Made by a program: the position numbers and the translations under genes. This document shows positions 12,501 through 27,253 of a DNA stretch of 64,000 bases, piece after piece. Location: assembly GCA_037783545.1 (NCBI GenBank), contig JBBELK010000298.1, positions 1,674,001 to 1,738,000 of the forward strand, in the 5' to 3' direction. The stretch is from Henricia sp. BOLD:AAB3569 (Eukaryota; Echinodermata; Asteroidea; Spinulosida; Echinasteridae). The notes under the pieces were generated by a model that was not told the DNA's origin, did not search any database, and saw only the letters and a program-made list of their open reading frames with translations. Every line of letters starts with the position of its first letter. Position 1 is the first letter of the stretch.

Positions 12501-15500
12501 TACAGTGAACAAGAACTGGGCTCCACCAGGATTTGAAACATGGACTTTTTGCTATAGCAAATGGCGTCGCTAGAGGGGGGTGTGGGGGGGGGGGGGAGGG
12601 GGGAGGGGGGTGACACCAGCCCCGCCCCCCTATTATTCATTTTTGTCAGCAAAATCATGGTAAGTACTGTCAGTAAACTCATGGTGCTGTCGGCAAAGAA
12701 ATGAAAGTTGAAGAATTCAAACGATATAATACCGCTGATCAAAACGCCACGACTATTACACGGCAATCCTATTACGGCACTGGTAATACACGGCTATTAT
12801 ATTATGTCGGCATGAGCTGTCGGCATGAGCTGTCGGCATGAGCTGTCGGCATGAGCTGTCGGCATGAGCTGTCCCGCGAGGGCGCTTGCCAGCCCGCGAG
12901 GGCGCTTGCCAGCCCGCCAGCCCGCATGCCCCCCTCCCTCCGCAATGCACGGCCGCTGCCAGTTTGCGATGCAGGCAAGGATGGCACTTGCTTTGGGATT
13001 AGACTTGTACATGTACAAGTCTGCTTCGCCACTTGTTGCAGTCGCGGTCTGCACGCCGTGCGGCACCGCATTAAGCATCTACAGTACACCAGCGCCGTAT
13101 GCCATGGCACTTGCTTGGCGACTAGACTTGCAGAAGTTTGCTTCACGAAATTACCGAATCAATTGCGTGCGCTCTTTTTATGCTCGGTAAAAAAATATGG
13201 CCCATTGGTAGGGCAAACAAAGCTGTGAAAAACTATGTAGCGCACAACAAAAAAGCAGAAATCTGCTAAAAATCGGAGATTTTACACCCCTGTATAACAC
13301 CATTTGTAACAGTCTTTCCAATCCTACAATCTATCTTTAATACTGCAAGCTGTATTTACCTTCTTAATTCAACTCCACCCTCCCTTTCCTCTCCATTATT
13401 TCATCAGCAGTCCATTATGAAATATAGGTCAGTATTTAAGGGCAGCCCTTCAGCTTCAGGCTATTTAGACAGTCTACTTGATATAATGTGATGAGTGATT
13501 TTGTTCCCCTGAAAGCATTTCTTATTCAATTTCTTGAAGGGTATGTAGGAACACTACTCTTCCTCTATCTAGTATTGTCTGCAAGGGCGGAACTACATGG
13601 GCCAAGATGTGACCTCAATATGGCATTTCAAGAAATGGAAAGCGTAATGACATATTATGTTGTGTGTGTCTGCAGTATCATTTGTATGGACACAATGACT
13701 ATCCTACTCATTTGTGAAATCTTTCCATGTTTAAGACATCAAAATGAAGAAAAGCCTAAAGGCCTGTCCGCATTGGACTTTTTGGGGAAAACTTACCGAG
13801 ACGATGGGTACTTTTCCTATAAGTCCAATGCGGACAGCCTAGGAAGTTTTCTTCTCAGTAACTTTTCTCAAGTCCAGTGGTTACCTTTCCTGGCCAACTG
13901 CTGCCCAGGAAAATTGACCAGGGAACTTTTCCCGAGACGATAAGTCCAATGCGGACACATCGAGTCGGTAAAAGCGTCCTGGAAGCGTACGTCCGGGTCA
14001 TGAAGGTTAAACTGCGAAGGGACACTGCACATGCTCTCCCACGGTCTTGGTAAAATTTCCCATGTCAAAAAGCTCAAATACGGACAGCAGTAAAATTTTG
14101 CCATTTTTCATTTTACCATCGTCTCCGTAAAACCTCCCGAAAAACAAGTCCAATGTGGACACAGTTTAAGACCATAGCGGTCATAAGCAGCCAGCTTGCC
14201 CACAATGTTTGAATTGTTGTTGTTGATATCGTTCCCCCCCCCCCCCCCCCCCCCCCATCACGGAATAGTGAAACCGCTTGATCTATAAATTGTTGTTTAT
14301 ATAGTGTTTGTATGGCACTCCGTCACAAGCTTCGGCTTTAAGGAACGTGCCTCCATTATGATGGAAATAAATGTACTTAAATTGAACTAAAAGTTCAACT
14401 ATGTACGGTCTGAAAGGTCTTTGGAACGCATGCATAAGTAACAGTGACAGCTACTTAGACTGGCCGGAAATAACTATCCGGAAATAATCATTCTGCTGGT
14501 CAAACCAGTAAGTTCTCGGACAGTGATGGTCACAAATGAACAGGTGTTTTTTGTCACTACAGATCAGGGGTGGTATTCAATTCAAGACTTTGATTCAGTC
14601 AAAACATAACTTTGTTTAAAAGCAAACCCCCCACCTAAGGGGTGGGGCATCATTCACACCCAACAAAACCAACCAAAACTGATTACTGCCCCAGGCCCTT
14701 GTTCTATGACAGGTTCCTACCGGTAGTAACACAGATTAAAAGTTTAATACTCACCAAATCATTCCCTGGTCCCAGATTGGCCAACATGTTGTGCGCAGCT
14801 TCCGCCTTTCTCTGTATAAACAAACAAAATGCTTTTATCGATCAAAATTCTCAAACACACATGAGTTAAAATTGGTCAATCCAACTTTGTTAACTTTATC
14901 GCACAAATTAATATAACATGTAACAACTGCTTAGTTTGGTTTGATCAGTTTTGGAAAGAAAAAAAAATCTAGGCACAAGGATAGGTTTTTTTTTCGAGAC
15001 CCATTTAACGGATAGTAACTAGAAAAGACAGAAAATTTGCTCAGTAGAAACAGGTCTTATCTGAGAGAAGTTTCCCCGGCAATTTCCCGGGCAATATGAT
15101 ACTATAAATTAGTCCTTGAGTACTTACTCTGTTTTCAGTGTAGATGACTTGTATGATGTTCTGTTGTTTAGGCTCAGGGATGAGGCTTCCTGGGGATTCC
15201 GGTTTGTCTGTCTGAGGTGGCTTGGTAGCACGCTCCTCCAACTCTTGCTGCATGAGAAAAAGGAGCGAATAAAAAAGAAGTGAAGTTATTCCACTTAACT
15301 CCGTGATTACTGGGCCTGCAAAACGTATAGAGATCATTGCAAAACAAATAGACCCTTTGCAGGGCGGCCGTGACAGGGGGCAGACACGTTGTCACCGTGC
15401 ATCATGCATGAGGTAGGCACTCTGTGGATCTATTGTCACATCATTTAAATATGAAACCTGCCTCCTGTCACGGCCGCCGGTGCAAAGGGTCTACCGTATT

Positions 15501-18500
15501 AAAAGCTTCTTTTCATGTAAAACAAAATTCAAAAAAGCTTACAGAAAGAGGTCGCTGTTTGGGGAATGTCACTTCAGGAATACACGTGAGAAAATTGAAG
15601 AAAAACGTAAGAATTCAAACTAGAATTGTGGCAAACTGCTGCAGTTTCAAACCCCAGTTTTTTAATGGATTCCAACAGGCAACATGTGAAACAAAACTAA
15701 ACAGTTAAGGGTAACAAATGTTTCAGGAAGTTGGGGCAAATCGTCAAATCTTTTGTACACAGTTGAGTGTGCTTTTCCCGTGCCTAATATGACTTGAATA
15801 TGCATACTCATATTAGCATAAAAATCTTGGTTTTAACCCCCCAAAACAACTTTAAAATATGGTTTTTATTAATGTACCTGAATGGAGTAGTTGCATGGTA
15901 TATATTTCATTGATAAAAATTGTATTTTGGGGCCCTTTAAAAGCATGTGCAAATCCCATGGAAGTTATTATACACACAATATAAAAGTTAAAGGAGCGTG
16001 TTCAGATGACTTTTTGACCCACCCATTTTTGTCATAGGTGTTGAGATTTTGATACTATATGTATATCGATGGTCATATTTTTCTCAACACTATTCTGAAA
16101 TCTCACGTTATCAATCCATATATTTTCAAGGATATCGTTAAAAAAACTGATGTTTTGTAAACTAATTTATAAGGTTATATAAAACAATGCAGTAATTACA
16201 CCAACCTTTTTGCTTCCACATCCAAATTGGAGATTGCAATTTTCCTGTTTTCTTCCCGTGGATAGTATTTGGGGAGGTATTTGATATGATTGTTGGGTTA
16301 AAACGAAACCCATTTTTTTCTTAACATTTTCCTTTAAAATGAAAGAAGAATAGCCGTCTCACCTGTTTTTTCTTGAGCTTTCCAATTTGTGTTTCCACCA
16401 TAGCAATCTCTCGTTCCACTCGCTCCATGGACTGTACAAGGCCCTCCTTGGACTGTTTGGTGGGGGATTCTTGATCAGGTGGGGTGGGGGAGACATTCTC
16501 AACTTTTGGACAGTAAGCTTGCTCCTTGAGAGGGAAACAAAAAGATGATGCTTAATTAGGACCGATTTATGTATTTTAGGCCTTCTGATCTGAAAACCAT
16601 AGGAGTGCTTTTTGACAATGGTTTCAAATAAAGTCACATTTAGGTACAGGCCTAGACATCATTAGCAACAACGGATCGTTATCACATTGCGGCCATCTTC
16701 CCTTTCCCCCTATTAAAATGAACATAACCAAATAGAGGCTTGCAGAAAAATAGTTTGGCCCCATTTTTAAATTGTTAATTGTGTGCATCACAATGGCACA
16801 TTCGTTGTGCGATTAAGAAAACATGCAGCGCGTACAGTGATTCTCTCAAAACAACAATGGTAGATTACATGCGCTGTCGCGCATACGCACCGATTGTGCC
16901 CGACGTGTACTATTAAGGAGACAAGACAAAGATAGACGCACTGTGATAAAGGTCAATAATCAACAGCATCCAGATCCCGGAGTCTTGGATGCACACCATC
17001 AGACAACACCGGAAGCCGTTCCATAACAACTAGTATAGACCTTTATCACAGTGCGTCCATCTTTGTCTTGTTCCCCACTGCATAGTATGTGTACGTGTCA
17101 GGCATGATCTGTGCGTGTGCGCACGATAGCGCGTGCAGTCTTCCGTTGTTGTTTTGAGAGAATCACTGTCCGCGCTGAGCGTTTTCTTGATCGCACCGCG
17201 CGCATGTCATTGTGATGCACACAATGAACATTTTCAACACGGGGCCAAACTATTTTATTTTGGCAAGCCTCGCTTTGGTTACGTTCATTTTAATAGGGGA
17301 AAGGGGAAGATGGCCGCACCGTGATAAAGGTCTATTGTGTGTTTTTTTTTGTTTTTTTTTAAATAATGTTCCCAGGCCATTTTTTGTTTGCATCTTTTGC
17401 AGTTATAACTTTGTTTGTGATTTACTACCAAAAAGTGACTCTGTCTTCAGTTGACTACAATGTACATGTAACTTGGTCTTTTGTTTGCTACATTTTTTCC
17501 TCTCTTAACATATTTCCCACTGTAATGCAAAACAGCCCACTCATGCACTCCGTGGATAGAACCCCTATAAAGACATTTTGCAAATGAAGCCAATTTTCAG
17601 ATTTGTGGTTGTAATAAAACCACTGAATCTGTATCCAACTTTGCCATTTCAATTGTACTAAACTGTTTTTTCTAGCAGTGTTTGTGCATTCTTCTCTAAA
17701 GACTACCCACTTGTAGCCAAGATAAGGTGACAAATTTCAAACCCTGAGGCAGATCCCCAGGGCAGATGAACAGGTGTCCTCTGTGGGGAGGGCTGGTTCA
17801 CATTTTGAAGCTAAATGGACGTGATGAAAGATTGACGCGAGACCTTACTAGTTTAAAAATGAGACCATATTGTGTCAAGTGTCGAAGGATGAGTCAATGC
17901 CAGTTCTGTGGGGATTTCACCAAGACAGTCTCTGGGTACGTTCAGACGGAGGCACAAGTTGGTACTTTTTTAATTGCGCTTGGGTTGTTTAGATAAGAAT
18001 TCCTTAATCCAAAATACGCTTGCGTTCATACAGAAAAGTTACGCCGGCACTTCACGATAAAAGTGGCTCAAGTTATTCCTCCGAGGTTAAGCAACGTCAA
18101 ATTTCTGAGGTGACCTTCCGGTCACGCAAGCTCGCGTGCGGGAAAACGGCGGCGCGCCATAATGCATCCACAACATAATATGGAGGTTTAGATGCACGTA
18201 AAACGCGAACGCGAACGTGAAATGCTTTAAACACTTGGTCATTATTCTGAGGAGATCTTAGAACAGATGAAAACAAAAACCTACATTTTTTTACTTTTGT
18301 GGTGAGATAAAACTTTTGATGTGACCAAGATTCGAGCCCGAGTTCTAAGAGTAAGACCTCCTCCTGAGGTGACCGATGCTGAAATAATTTCGCGTTCACG
18401 TTTGCGTTTTACGTGCATCTAAACCTCCCTAATAAACAAGGCCCAGTACTTGCACATGTACAAATACATGTATGTACACATAATCGTGTATGCTCACCGC

Positions 18501-21500
18501 GCATTGTGCATGTGGGATATGTCAAAATGGCTCCGTGCAATTTGATCAACGATATATTTCTCGCGTTTTTGCTTGCCTGTATTAGGGGTGAAAGAGAGAG
18601 GTCGTCGGATGATGAGGCCGAGTGTAACAATCGAGTGCTGGAGAAAATCATGAGAAGGGTTAGGGTTCTGCTTCAGCCCCTTATTTTGTTTTTTATTTGG
18701 AGTGTCGTCCGTGGAGGGTAGCCGAAGTGCAACTCCGCCATTCTGGACGCGATCCTTTCCAGTATGGTCTTCTTCTTCGTGAAAGGATCATCACCGGCGC
18801 AGCAAGTACCAAATATTTATTAGAGCGAGGATTTCCCGACTTTGCCAATTTGATCCACGAATTTGAGTAGATTTTTCAGCAGCCATGTTCCAGTTGTTCT
18901 CTCATCAGAATTACACGTGGATATTACGGTAATGGAGGGTATAGTATATGTAGGTCAACGCGAATAAACTACTACAGGAAGTGGCAGGTCAGTTGCGTTC
19001 CACCGGAGATTTATGACTCGGCGCAGCAGGGGGTGACAGTTGTCCTTGGCGCAACTTGCGCTATTCCTCCACTTTTCGCGAGAATAAGTTACGCCACCTT
19101 GGTGGCGTAACTTATTCCTCTGCGGGTGGATTAGAGCGTTCCAACGAGGAATAACTTAGTATTTTCGGATTAACGATTAACTTACGCCTCGTCTGAACGT
19201 ACCCTCTGTTCAAGTTGGAAAGTAGTGCCTGGCATTTTTTCTCAAGGTTATAACCACAATACCTAAAGTTAGAACTGAAATAATTATGAAGGCATGCAAA
19301 CCAGTTGTAAATCATGGAATTCCGTGAAATCATGATTTGGTAATGTCATATCACCAAAGTAAAATTGGAGATTCCCAGGAAACGAAAATTTTGCTGGATA
19401 ATTCTAGAAATTGTATTGGCTTAATTTGGCAATTTGTATGCCATACCATAATGATCTGAAGATGAACCAAAAAAAGTAACACGTATTCAAATTGTTTGTT
19501 GCTCCAATTAAAAACAAGTTATTTATTTGTTACTTGCGGATCTAAACAGCATTTCGATTGTAAGCCATATACGCTACTCACAATAAGTTAGGGATAATGT
19601 GGCGTGTACGCAGATATATTATTGCGAGTATGTATTCCACTTGACTGATTTTGTATATGATTAGACAATTGTATCTGCATGGCAGACACCTTGTCACAGG
19701 AATAAGTCATTTGAAACAAAAAAATCTAAAATTGAACCACACCAATATCATTAACTTATTGTGAGCAGTGTAATTTGGCAATTGTATGCCGTACTTTAGT
19801 AATCTGAAGATGAATCCCCCCAAAAAGTGACATGTATTCAAATTGTTTGTGAATCCAATTAAAAACAAAGTACATGTGGGTCTTTCCACAGTAAAGGGGG
19901 AATTTTGGCAACACAGACCATATTTTCGAGGAAATACCTTTGTCTGGTCCCAAAATAAAAGAAATAAGTTTCAGTTGTTCTGAAGAGATACATGTAACTT
20001 AGGCCCAAAAAGGTTTACAAATAGTGTGACAACATGCCTTTCTGAAAACCAATATACGCTCGTAACCGTGACAGCCTAAAATGAGTATATTGGAAATTTG
20101 TACACGGGGTTTTTAGAAAGGCATGTCACACTATTTGTAACCCTTTTAGGGCCTAAGTTATCTCTTCAGAACAACTTAAACTTATTTCTTTTATTTTGAG
20201 ACCAGACAAAGGTATTTTCTGGAAAATATGGTCTGTGTTGCCAAAATGCCCCCTTCACTGTGGAAAGACCCATGTATTATCTGCAGTGGGTTGTGGATCT
20301 AAACTACATATTTCCATCCCCTTCAGTCACAGGAATTTGGACAGAAAAAGAAGTCTCTTTCAACAAATGTACACATGTGATCGAAGGGGGATAAGCATCG
20401 GCTATGTTACTGAATAGCACATCACTGTGTGCGAGCGTAACCCCATGAGATGTAAAGCCCATTAAATGTAGGCCTACTGACTTATTTTGGGATTAACACT
20501 GCTTGGTCAGTGTTCCGTTGAATGGTTTTTCTAACGACACGACACGTCCGTTGCCATTCAACTACGACGTCTTTGTCACGAAATGGGAAAACCAGCTTGC
20601 AAACAGGATACAGTAATATTTGAAGTGGGATTCATTCACGAGGTCTCTTGAAATACACGAATAAAGGTACTACGTGTCGGAAAATAGTCGTACTACTTTT
20701 GATCTTACGGTAAATAACTCCATTTACCATGGACGAGCGGACATTTCAGATCATGTTAACAAGGCACGACAAATTTTATTGAGCAAGATGTACCAGCTTT
20801 GTCCAAGAGGGTTAGATTTAAAAACCATACAAACTCATTTTCAGAATTTGATACTTTTGACTTGATACATCGCCGGAGATGGTGGTGGAAATCGCATGCT
20901 GCAGTCGAAAGCTTCTGAAAGAATGCAGGATCACCCCTAATGTCATTGCACACCTCCCCGAATTCCCTTTCCAGCGATTTAAAACAGTTGCATGTTCTCT
21001 CAATTTTTGACTCATATCTGTCGCGTAGAAAAGCAGCTACCAAAAGCGATTGTATGAAAGACATTCAGACGTCTCTCAAACAAAACCTACTTGCATATTC
21101 TAAAGGAGTGTGTCCAGATCACATTTTTGACCCCCTCATTTTTCCCACGGGTGTTGAGATTTTGATACCGTATCATTTGTCATATTTTTCTCATTACCAT
21201 TCTGAAATTCCGTGCTCTCAATCCATTTATTTTCAAGGATATCATAAAAAACCATCATGTTTTTAAAACTAATTTATCCAGTTCCATAAAGCAGTGCAGT
21301 GATTACACCAACCTTTTTGCTTCCACATCCAAATTGGAGATTGTAAATTTCCTTTTTTCTTACCATGGATAGTATTTTGGGGAGATATTTTATATGATTT
21401 TATATGATTTATATCACAAGCTCCTTTATCTGGGTACCTTTTTGATCTCTTGCGGTTGCATGTGCACAACGCGCTGTTGGACCGCCAACGGCCTGATTGG

Positions 21501-24500
21501 CTTAACATCTTCCTGGCTCTCCATGGACATACGAGGGCGCTTTGGGGCCATGACGGGCTCCGTCTCGGGTTGTGTGGTATTGGGTGGTGCCCTGACCGGT
21601 TCAAAGTTTAGTGGTCGATAGTACTCATGGACCCTGCGGAAATAAAAGTGGGACTGGATACAATTATGGAAATTAGACAATTACACATGTATTTAATTGC
21701 TGCAATTTTGACAAATTGTCCCTTTTTACTGACAAATTATATTATAATAGCTACACCAAACTTCAATTTATGTCTAATCAGTGCTCTCCACGAGTCAAAA
21801 AATTAGCAGGCCGCCATTTCACATTTTCACCACTTGAGTACGCTCTCCCGGAAAGTTACAAATTTTATGGTTAACATCAATTTATAATATGAGACATTTA
21901 TCAACGTACGTACAAGTGATGTTTGTAGTTTGCACTTCCCAAATTTAAGCAAAGGTTAATTTTCATTGTAAAATTACTCTATCAAGTCGTAATTAAAAGG
22001 CAAAATTCAGCAGGGCATCCTGAAATTTCAACAAGGCGGCCTCTAACAAAGAAAAATCTGAATTTAGAAACATGTGAAATTTGCAGTGCCCCGACTGGGA
22101 TTCGAACCCAAGTCCTCGGCTTACATGGCCAATTGCTCTACCAACTCAGCTATCTGGGCATCCCACCGGAGTACCACAATAATCTCGTGTTTGCTTCTCT
22201 AATTTTCTCGTGTTTTTAAATGGGTCTTTCCACGCTAATGGGCCTATTTGAAAAATAAGTCAATAATTCCTTTCAGATGTCTTCAGTTTATCTCAAACTT
22301 AAAGAAATTCTCTTGTACTGTTCCCAGGAGATAACTTTTGCCCAAAAATGTAAGAAAATGCTGCCACAACATACATTTCTGTAAGGCTTGTGTACAAATT
22401 TTCCATATTACATGTACGTATGTAACGGTGGACAGACAAAATTGTGCCATTGTGAGAACAGTACAAGGGAATTTCTTTAAGTTTGAGATAAACTAAAGAC
22501 ATCTGAAAGGAATTATTGACTTATTTTTCAACTAGGCCCATTAGCGTGGAAAGACCCCGATTATCTTTAAATTATCACTCCTGTCATATACCTTCAAAGA
22601 AAAATATTATCTGGCAAACATTTGGCCCCAAATGGGAAATTATTTGAGAAGGAAAACAGCTATTAAAAAAAAGAAAAAAAAGAGGCTGTGCAAGAGCCGA
22701 ACTTTAATCCTCACACTAGAGATGCAAAAAAACAATTCTTACCAATTATCTGCTTATTCGAATGTAGATTGCCAGATTAGGGAATGCTACAAACAGACAT
22801 ACATGCACTACTGACCTGTCCCGTTCAGTGGCTGCATGGCCTTGAAACTCCGACAAGAGAGAAGGTCGCCTACGGATCTGGGCACTGAAATGATCCCCTC
22901 GCTGATCCCGGTAGTCAACGGTAGCCAACTCCTGGTAGAAATGTGGGCTTTTAGTATATTTTAGGTCATGTAGTGTAGATGATTAAAACCAAATTGTACA
23001 CGATTTTCTATAGGACCAGGGGCTGGGTGAATGTGCTGTACAAAAAGTACATGTATGATGTTGAAAATCATGTTATAAATCTGCCTTCAGTAGGAATATT
23101 TGCATTACTTTGAACATTCTGCTTCACTCTCCAATTATACTTTATTTATTTATTCACCACATCCAACAGCGGAAGGACCGCCAATTACAGGAATGGAATT
23201 AATTAACATAGATATTCGAATAACTATCACCTTCTAAGTTGAATTAGAAACGGCCAGAGACACCGGGGAATCCCTCCCCTTGCTCTTCACGAAAGAATGC
23301 TCTGGGATCTTTAAAGTGCATTACTAAAACCTAACACACTGGACCAACGGCTTTACATCCCTTTCGAAGAACGGAACAAGAATGATTAAGTGCCTTGCTC
23401 AAGAGCACAAGTGCCACAACCCGTCACGGCCCGGAATCGAACTCACATTCTAGTAGTGGCGTACGTAAACCACATATAGACCGTATCTAATAGCTGCCAT
23501 CTTGTAGGGCAACTTTTGATATTTAATGTAAGCACAAAATGTGCAACCATAGGCGTCCTCAAGGAACAAAGAAACTGCCCTACAATATGGCAGCCATTCG
23601 ATTCGGCCTATACTTGTGGTTAGACCTAACCACAATACCCATTAACTCTTTCACTCCGGTGATTGAGGAGATCGAGAGATGCGACCTTTTCGGTCAGTAA
23701 CGTGTATGAACACCTCTGAGCTGCTGACACAAGGTGCAATCAGGTTCAATCAGGTTGACAACCAAACAAAATGGGTTTTCTGAGAGCACTTACATTGTAA
23801 CTACAGGATTCTCCCAGAAATGGGAAATGTCACTTTTTTTAGAGAATAACTTTGTTCAAACAGGTCCAATTGGACCTGGACGAAATCACTGAAGCAGAAC
23901 AGTCTTGAAAGTGATTCCGAAGTGCCTTGTTGTCCACAAGTTCACTGTATTCGACAGACTTCAGTTCAAAAAAAGTAATAGGGAGGTTTAGATGCACGTA
24001 CATGTAAAACACAAACGTGAACGGGAAGCTTTTTTAGCACCAGTCACATGAGGTCGTCTTAGAACACAGGCTCGTTTCGTGGTCACAGCAAAAGTGTTAT
24101 CTTGTCACAAATGTAGGTTTTTGTTTTCATCTGTTCCAAGATCTCCTCAGAATAATGACCAAGTGTTCATACCGGTAGCATTTTACGTTTGCGTTCATGT
24201 TTTACGTGCATCTAAACCTCCATATTATTTTAAGAAAATTTCACTCTTTTTTAGGCGAGTATTGGCGAAAATTGCACTCTTTTTTGGGTAAGTATTGGCG
24301 AAAATGGTGTTCTTTTGGTGTGGCGTACCATGGCCGACTGGTTTGGGTCACTGACTCGCAACACTAGGGTGCCTTGGGGTTGTCGGTTTACTACCAGCCG
24401 TGGTACCTGTGCCATTGAGCAAGGCACTTATGCACAATTGCTCCATCCTTCAGAAGGGATGCAAAGCCGTTGGTCCAGTGTGTTGTGTAACACACCTAAA

Positions 24501-27202
24501 AGATCCCAGTGTAAGGGGATTCACCAGAGTCTCTGGCCATCGGCTGCTAATAGTGCCACCCACCTATGTATCTCGATATTTAGGTGGAACATACTTGTAA
24601 GCTTCATGCAATTCAGCCTACGGCTGCGAATTGAAGTTCATTAAACCCATTAAATAAAAAAAATACATACCTGATGATGTCTTGGGGCCTGGGGTGGATA
24701 GATTGTCGAGTAATGCTGTCCTGCTGCTGTTGGCGCCATGGGGAACCTCTGCTGCTGCTGCTGGTCAGCAGGCGAGACATAGATGTAGCCCTGGCCCTGG
24801 GGGAGCTCTGGTTGGTGTGTTTGGGGGCTGGATGGCCGGGGACGTTTGTAGTGGGACATGGGGTCAGTCAAGGGCTGCCCACTAGGGGCCCTGTCGGAGA
24901 GGGGAAAGGGAAACAGAATAGATAAGACACCATACATGTGTAGTTGTGCGATAGAATAACAATGGGGACACACAGGGAACTGGTGTCCCTGTCTTGTTAC
25001 CGCGGCCAAGATGTAAAATGTACAGGTCGAAAGAGGGCAAGGAAACTTTCTGCTCAGCCGCAGTAGCTTTATAGAGATGTATTTTAGTCTAGCGGGAACA
25101 GTTTTGCCATACATAAATGTACATGTAAAAGTAGGATGGGGTACCATGGCAGAGTGGTTTGGGCCGTTGACTCGTAACATTGGGGTGACAAATTGGTGCT
25201 GTGGGTTCGCTACCCAGTTGTGGTACCTGTGCCCTTAAGCAAGGCACTTAAAACCACAATTGTTCCATCCTTCGGAAGGGGTGTAAAGCCGTTGGTCCTG
25301 TGTGTCGTGCAATACACTTGAAAGATACATAATGATATCTCTGAAAATGGCATGGGCACAACATAGCACCTGAAGTCCCTGGGAACAGTGCTCGAAACAG
25401 GCTCACACATACATAATACAACATGTCTGCCAACCGTACACATGTACGGTGGGCCTTTAGGCCTACATACGTACCGTACCGTACATGTATGTACTGTAGT
25501 ACTGTATGTATATTATGCAAGTGTCTAATGCACATAAATGAACACAACATTACTGTACACTACAAATGTACATGGCCATGGTTGAGTCATCATAATTCAA
25601 ATGAGCTAGTTCCAACATATCCCTGTATTGCTACATGTGTATAGATGTACATGTAGAGTAGGTACCGTAGTAATCCGATTAAAGCTTAGGACATGAGTTC
25701 ACCTTCTGCACAAAAAGCCTCTTACTTAATTCCGTTAGCCAATATGCAATGCATGTACAAAGTAAAAGCAAATGTATTTGTTCTGTGCATGAATTTAAGC
25801 AATTTAGAACTGTGTACTTAGCATTTCAGCTATGAATGCTAGCCATGATTAATAGGTGTGCACATTTACATACATACATGTAGCAATAAACTACATTGTG
25901 TGTACATGTACATGTATGAATTGTATGAATTGTCACCAAAGTTGAAAAACAAAATATATACAGTGCTCACCGAGAAAAAACAAATGAAAAATGCAGTTGC
26001 TATAGTTACATAATCACATACAGTGCACGTTGGATAAGATGTGTGATTATTATTATAGCAAAGAAACTTGTAATACAATGACAGGCACAAGACAAATAAC
26101 GAGATAGGGTTTCATAAATGAGGAATATTTCAGTTCATCAATTTTTACGATGCCGGTATAAATTATGCATAAAGTCAATCTTCCAGATAATGTGCAATTT
26201 AAATTATAAATTTATATCATGAATAACAATGTCGTTTTCTGGCTCATTTACAATGTAGATCCTTTAGCCTACAATGTACATGTAACTCTTAGTGTTACCG
26301 GTACATTGGGATGACTCAATACTGGTACTCAAAACAATTATAATGCTGCATTAAACAAGGAAAATATATACAATATGCAAAGGCATGGAGCTGCGTATTT
26401 CGTGGCACGAATTTGGCGCGTGCGCATTGCTGACGAGCCTGTGCCTTTAAAAACAGTTTAATTTTATAATGTACAGGCCTTTGACATTAATATAACCGAG
26501 GCCACTAAGGCCAATGGCATGCATGTCCTGCTGAGTTGGCCCTGATGTACATGTACTTTCAAGATTTAACATTTTCTGAGGCCAACTTGGCCAGCATGTC
26601 TTAAATTTCAAGAGGCTTAAATATATGCACACTTTAAGGATGGGAATGATGGTTAATTCAGAAACCGGTTTGCAATTTTTTCAAATGTCGGTTAACCGTT
26701 CGGCCGACACCAATGATTGTTGCTGGTGTTTATAGGCATGTGCAATGTACACGATACCCATATGCCCCCAAAATAATCATTAAACCTTTACTTGGTCTAA
26801 ATTTTACTACGACCCCATATAAATTGATTTCAATTTTATTAAGTCTTTACAAATAACCCTCTGAAAACTATTGTAAATTCTTTAAAATTGGGTTCGGCAA
26901 AACCGGTTTGTCATTATTGTTTGTTGGTTAAACATGTAACCGGTTAAACGTCCCACCCTTAGTACACTTATAACCAGTTCACATATGGCCAACAAAGTTG
27001 GCCATTGTGTCCCTTCTGTTGGCGTCAGTGCCCTTTAAATTCAAACAAAATCAAGGCCGGAGTGATCTTCCTCTTATTTTTCCGAATGTACATGTAGAGG
27101 CCTGAACGCATTATTCAAACCACTTTTTATTTGATAGCAAACAATTGTATACAGCATACAGTTCCAGCTCTGTACATGTAAGTGACTGCATTCCCCCCGC
27201 CA

Positions 27203-27253
<51 letters not shown>

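Larger units (their letters stand above)
8284..14754. other. Remainder of NCoR intron 7 (left end shared with exon 8 intron side)
   Basis: This stretch is part of the 7-kb intron between exons 7 and 8 (7731-14754). Besides the repeats listed separately it holds a 25-bp tandem (TTCAGACTTAGCACC-like, about 9138-9203), a partial family G end (about 10040-10110) and G-rich runs. Long frames at 10089-10570 and 13488-13943 lack homology and are not called. Confidence 0.5.

Noticed and set aside
13488-13943. 151-codon ORF with hydrophobic N-terminus
   Set aside because: The second half is TIR element G; the first half has no homology I can name. It might deserve a search but is not supported as a gene.
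22084-22165. Functional tRNA gene
   Set aside because: The anticodon loop lacks U33, and the acceptor and D stems have mismatches; similar heads occur in SINEs.
24674-24925. Plus-strand ORFs opposite NCoR exon 2
   Set aside because: Shadow frames of the Pro/Gln-rich exon on the minus strand.
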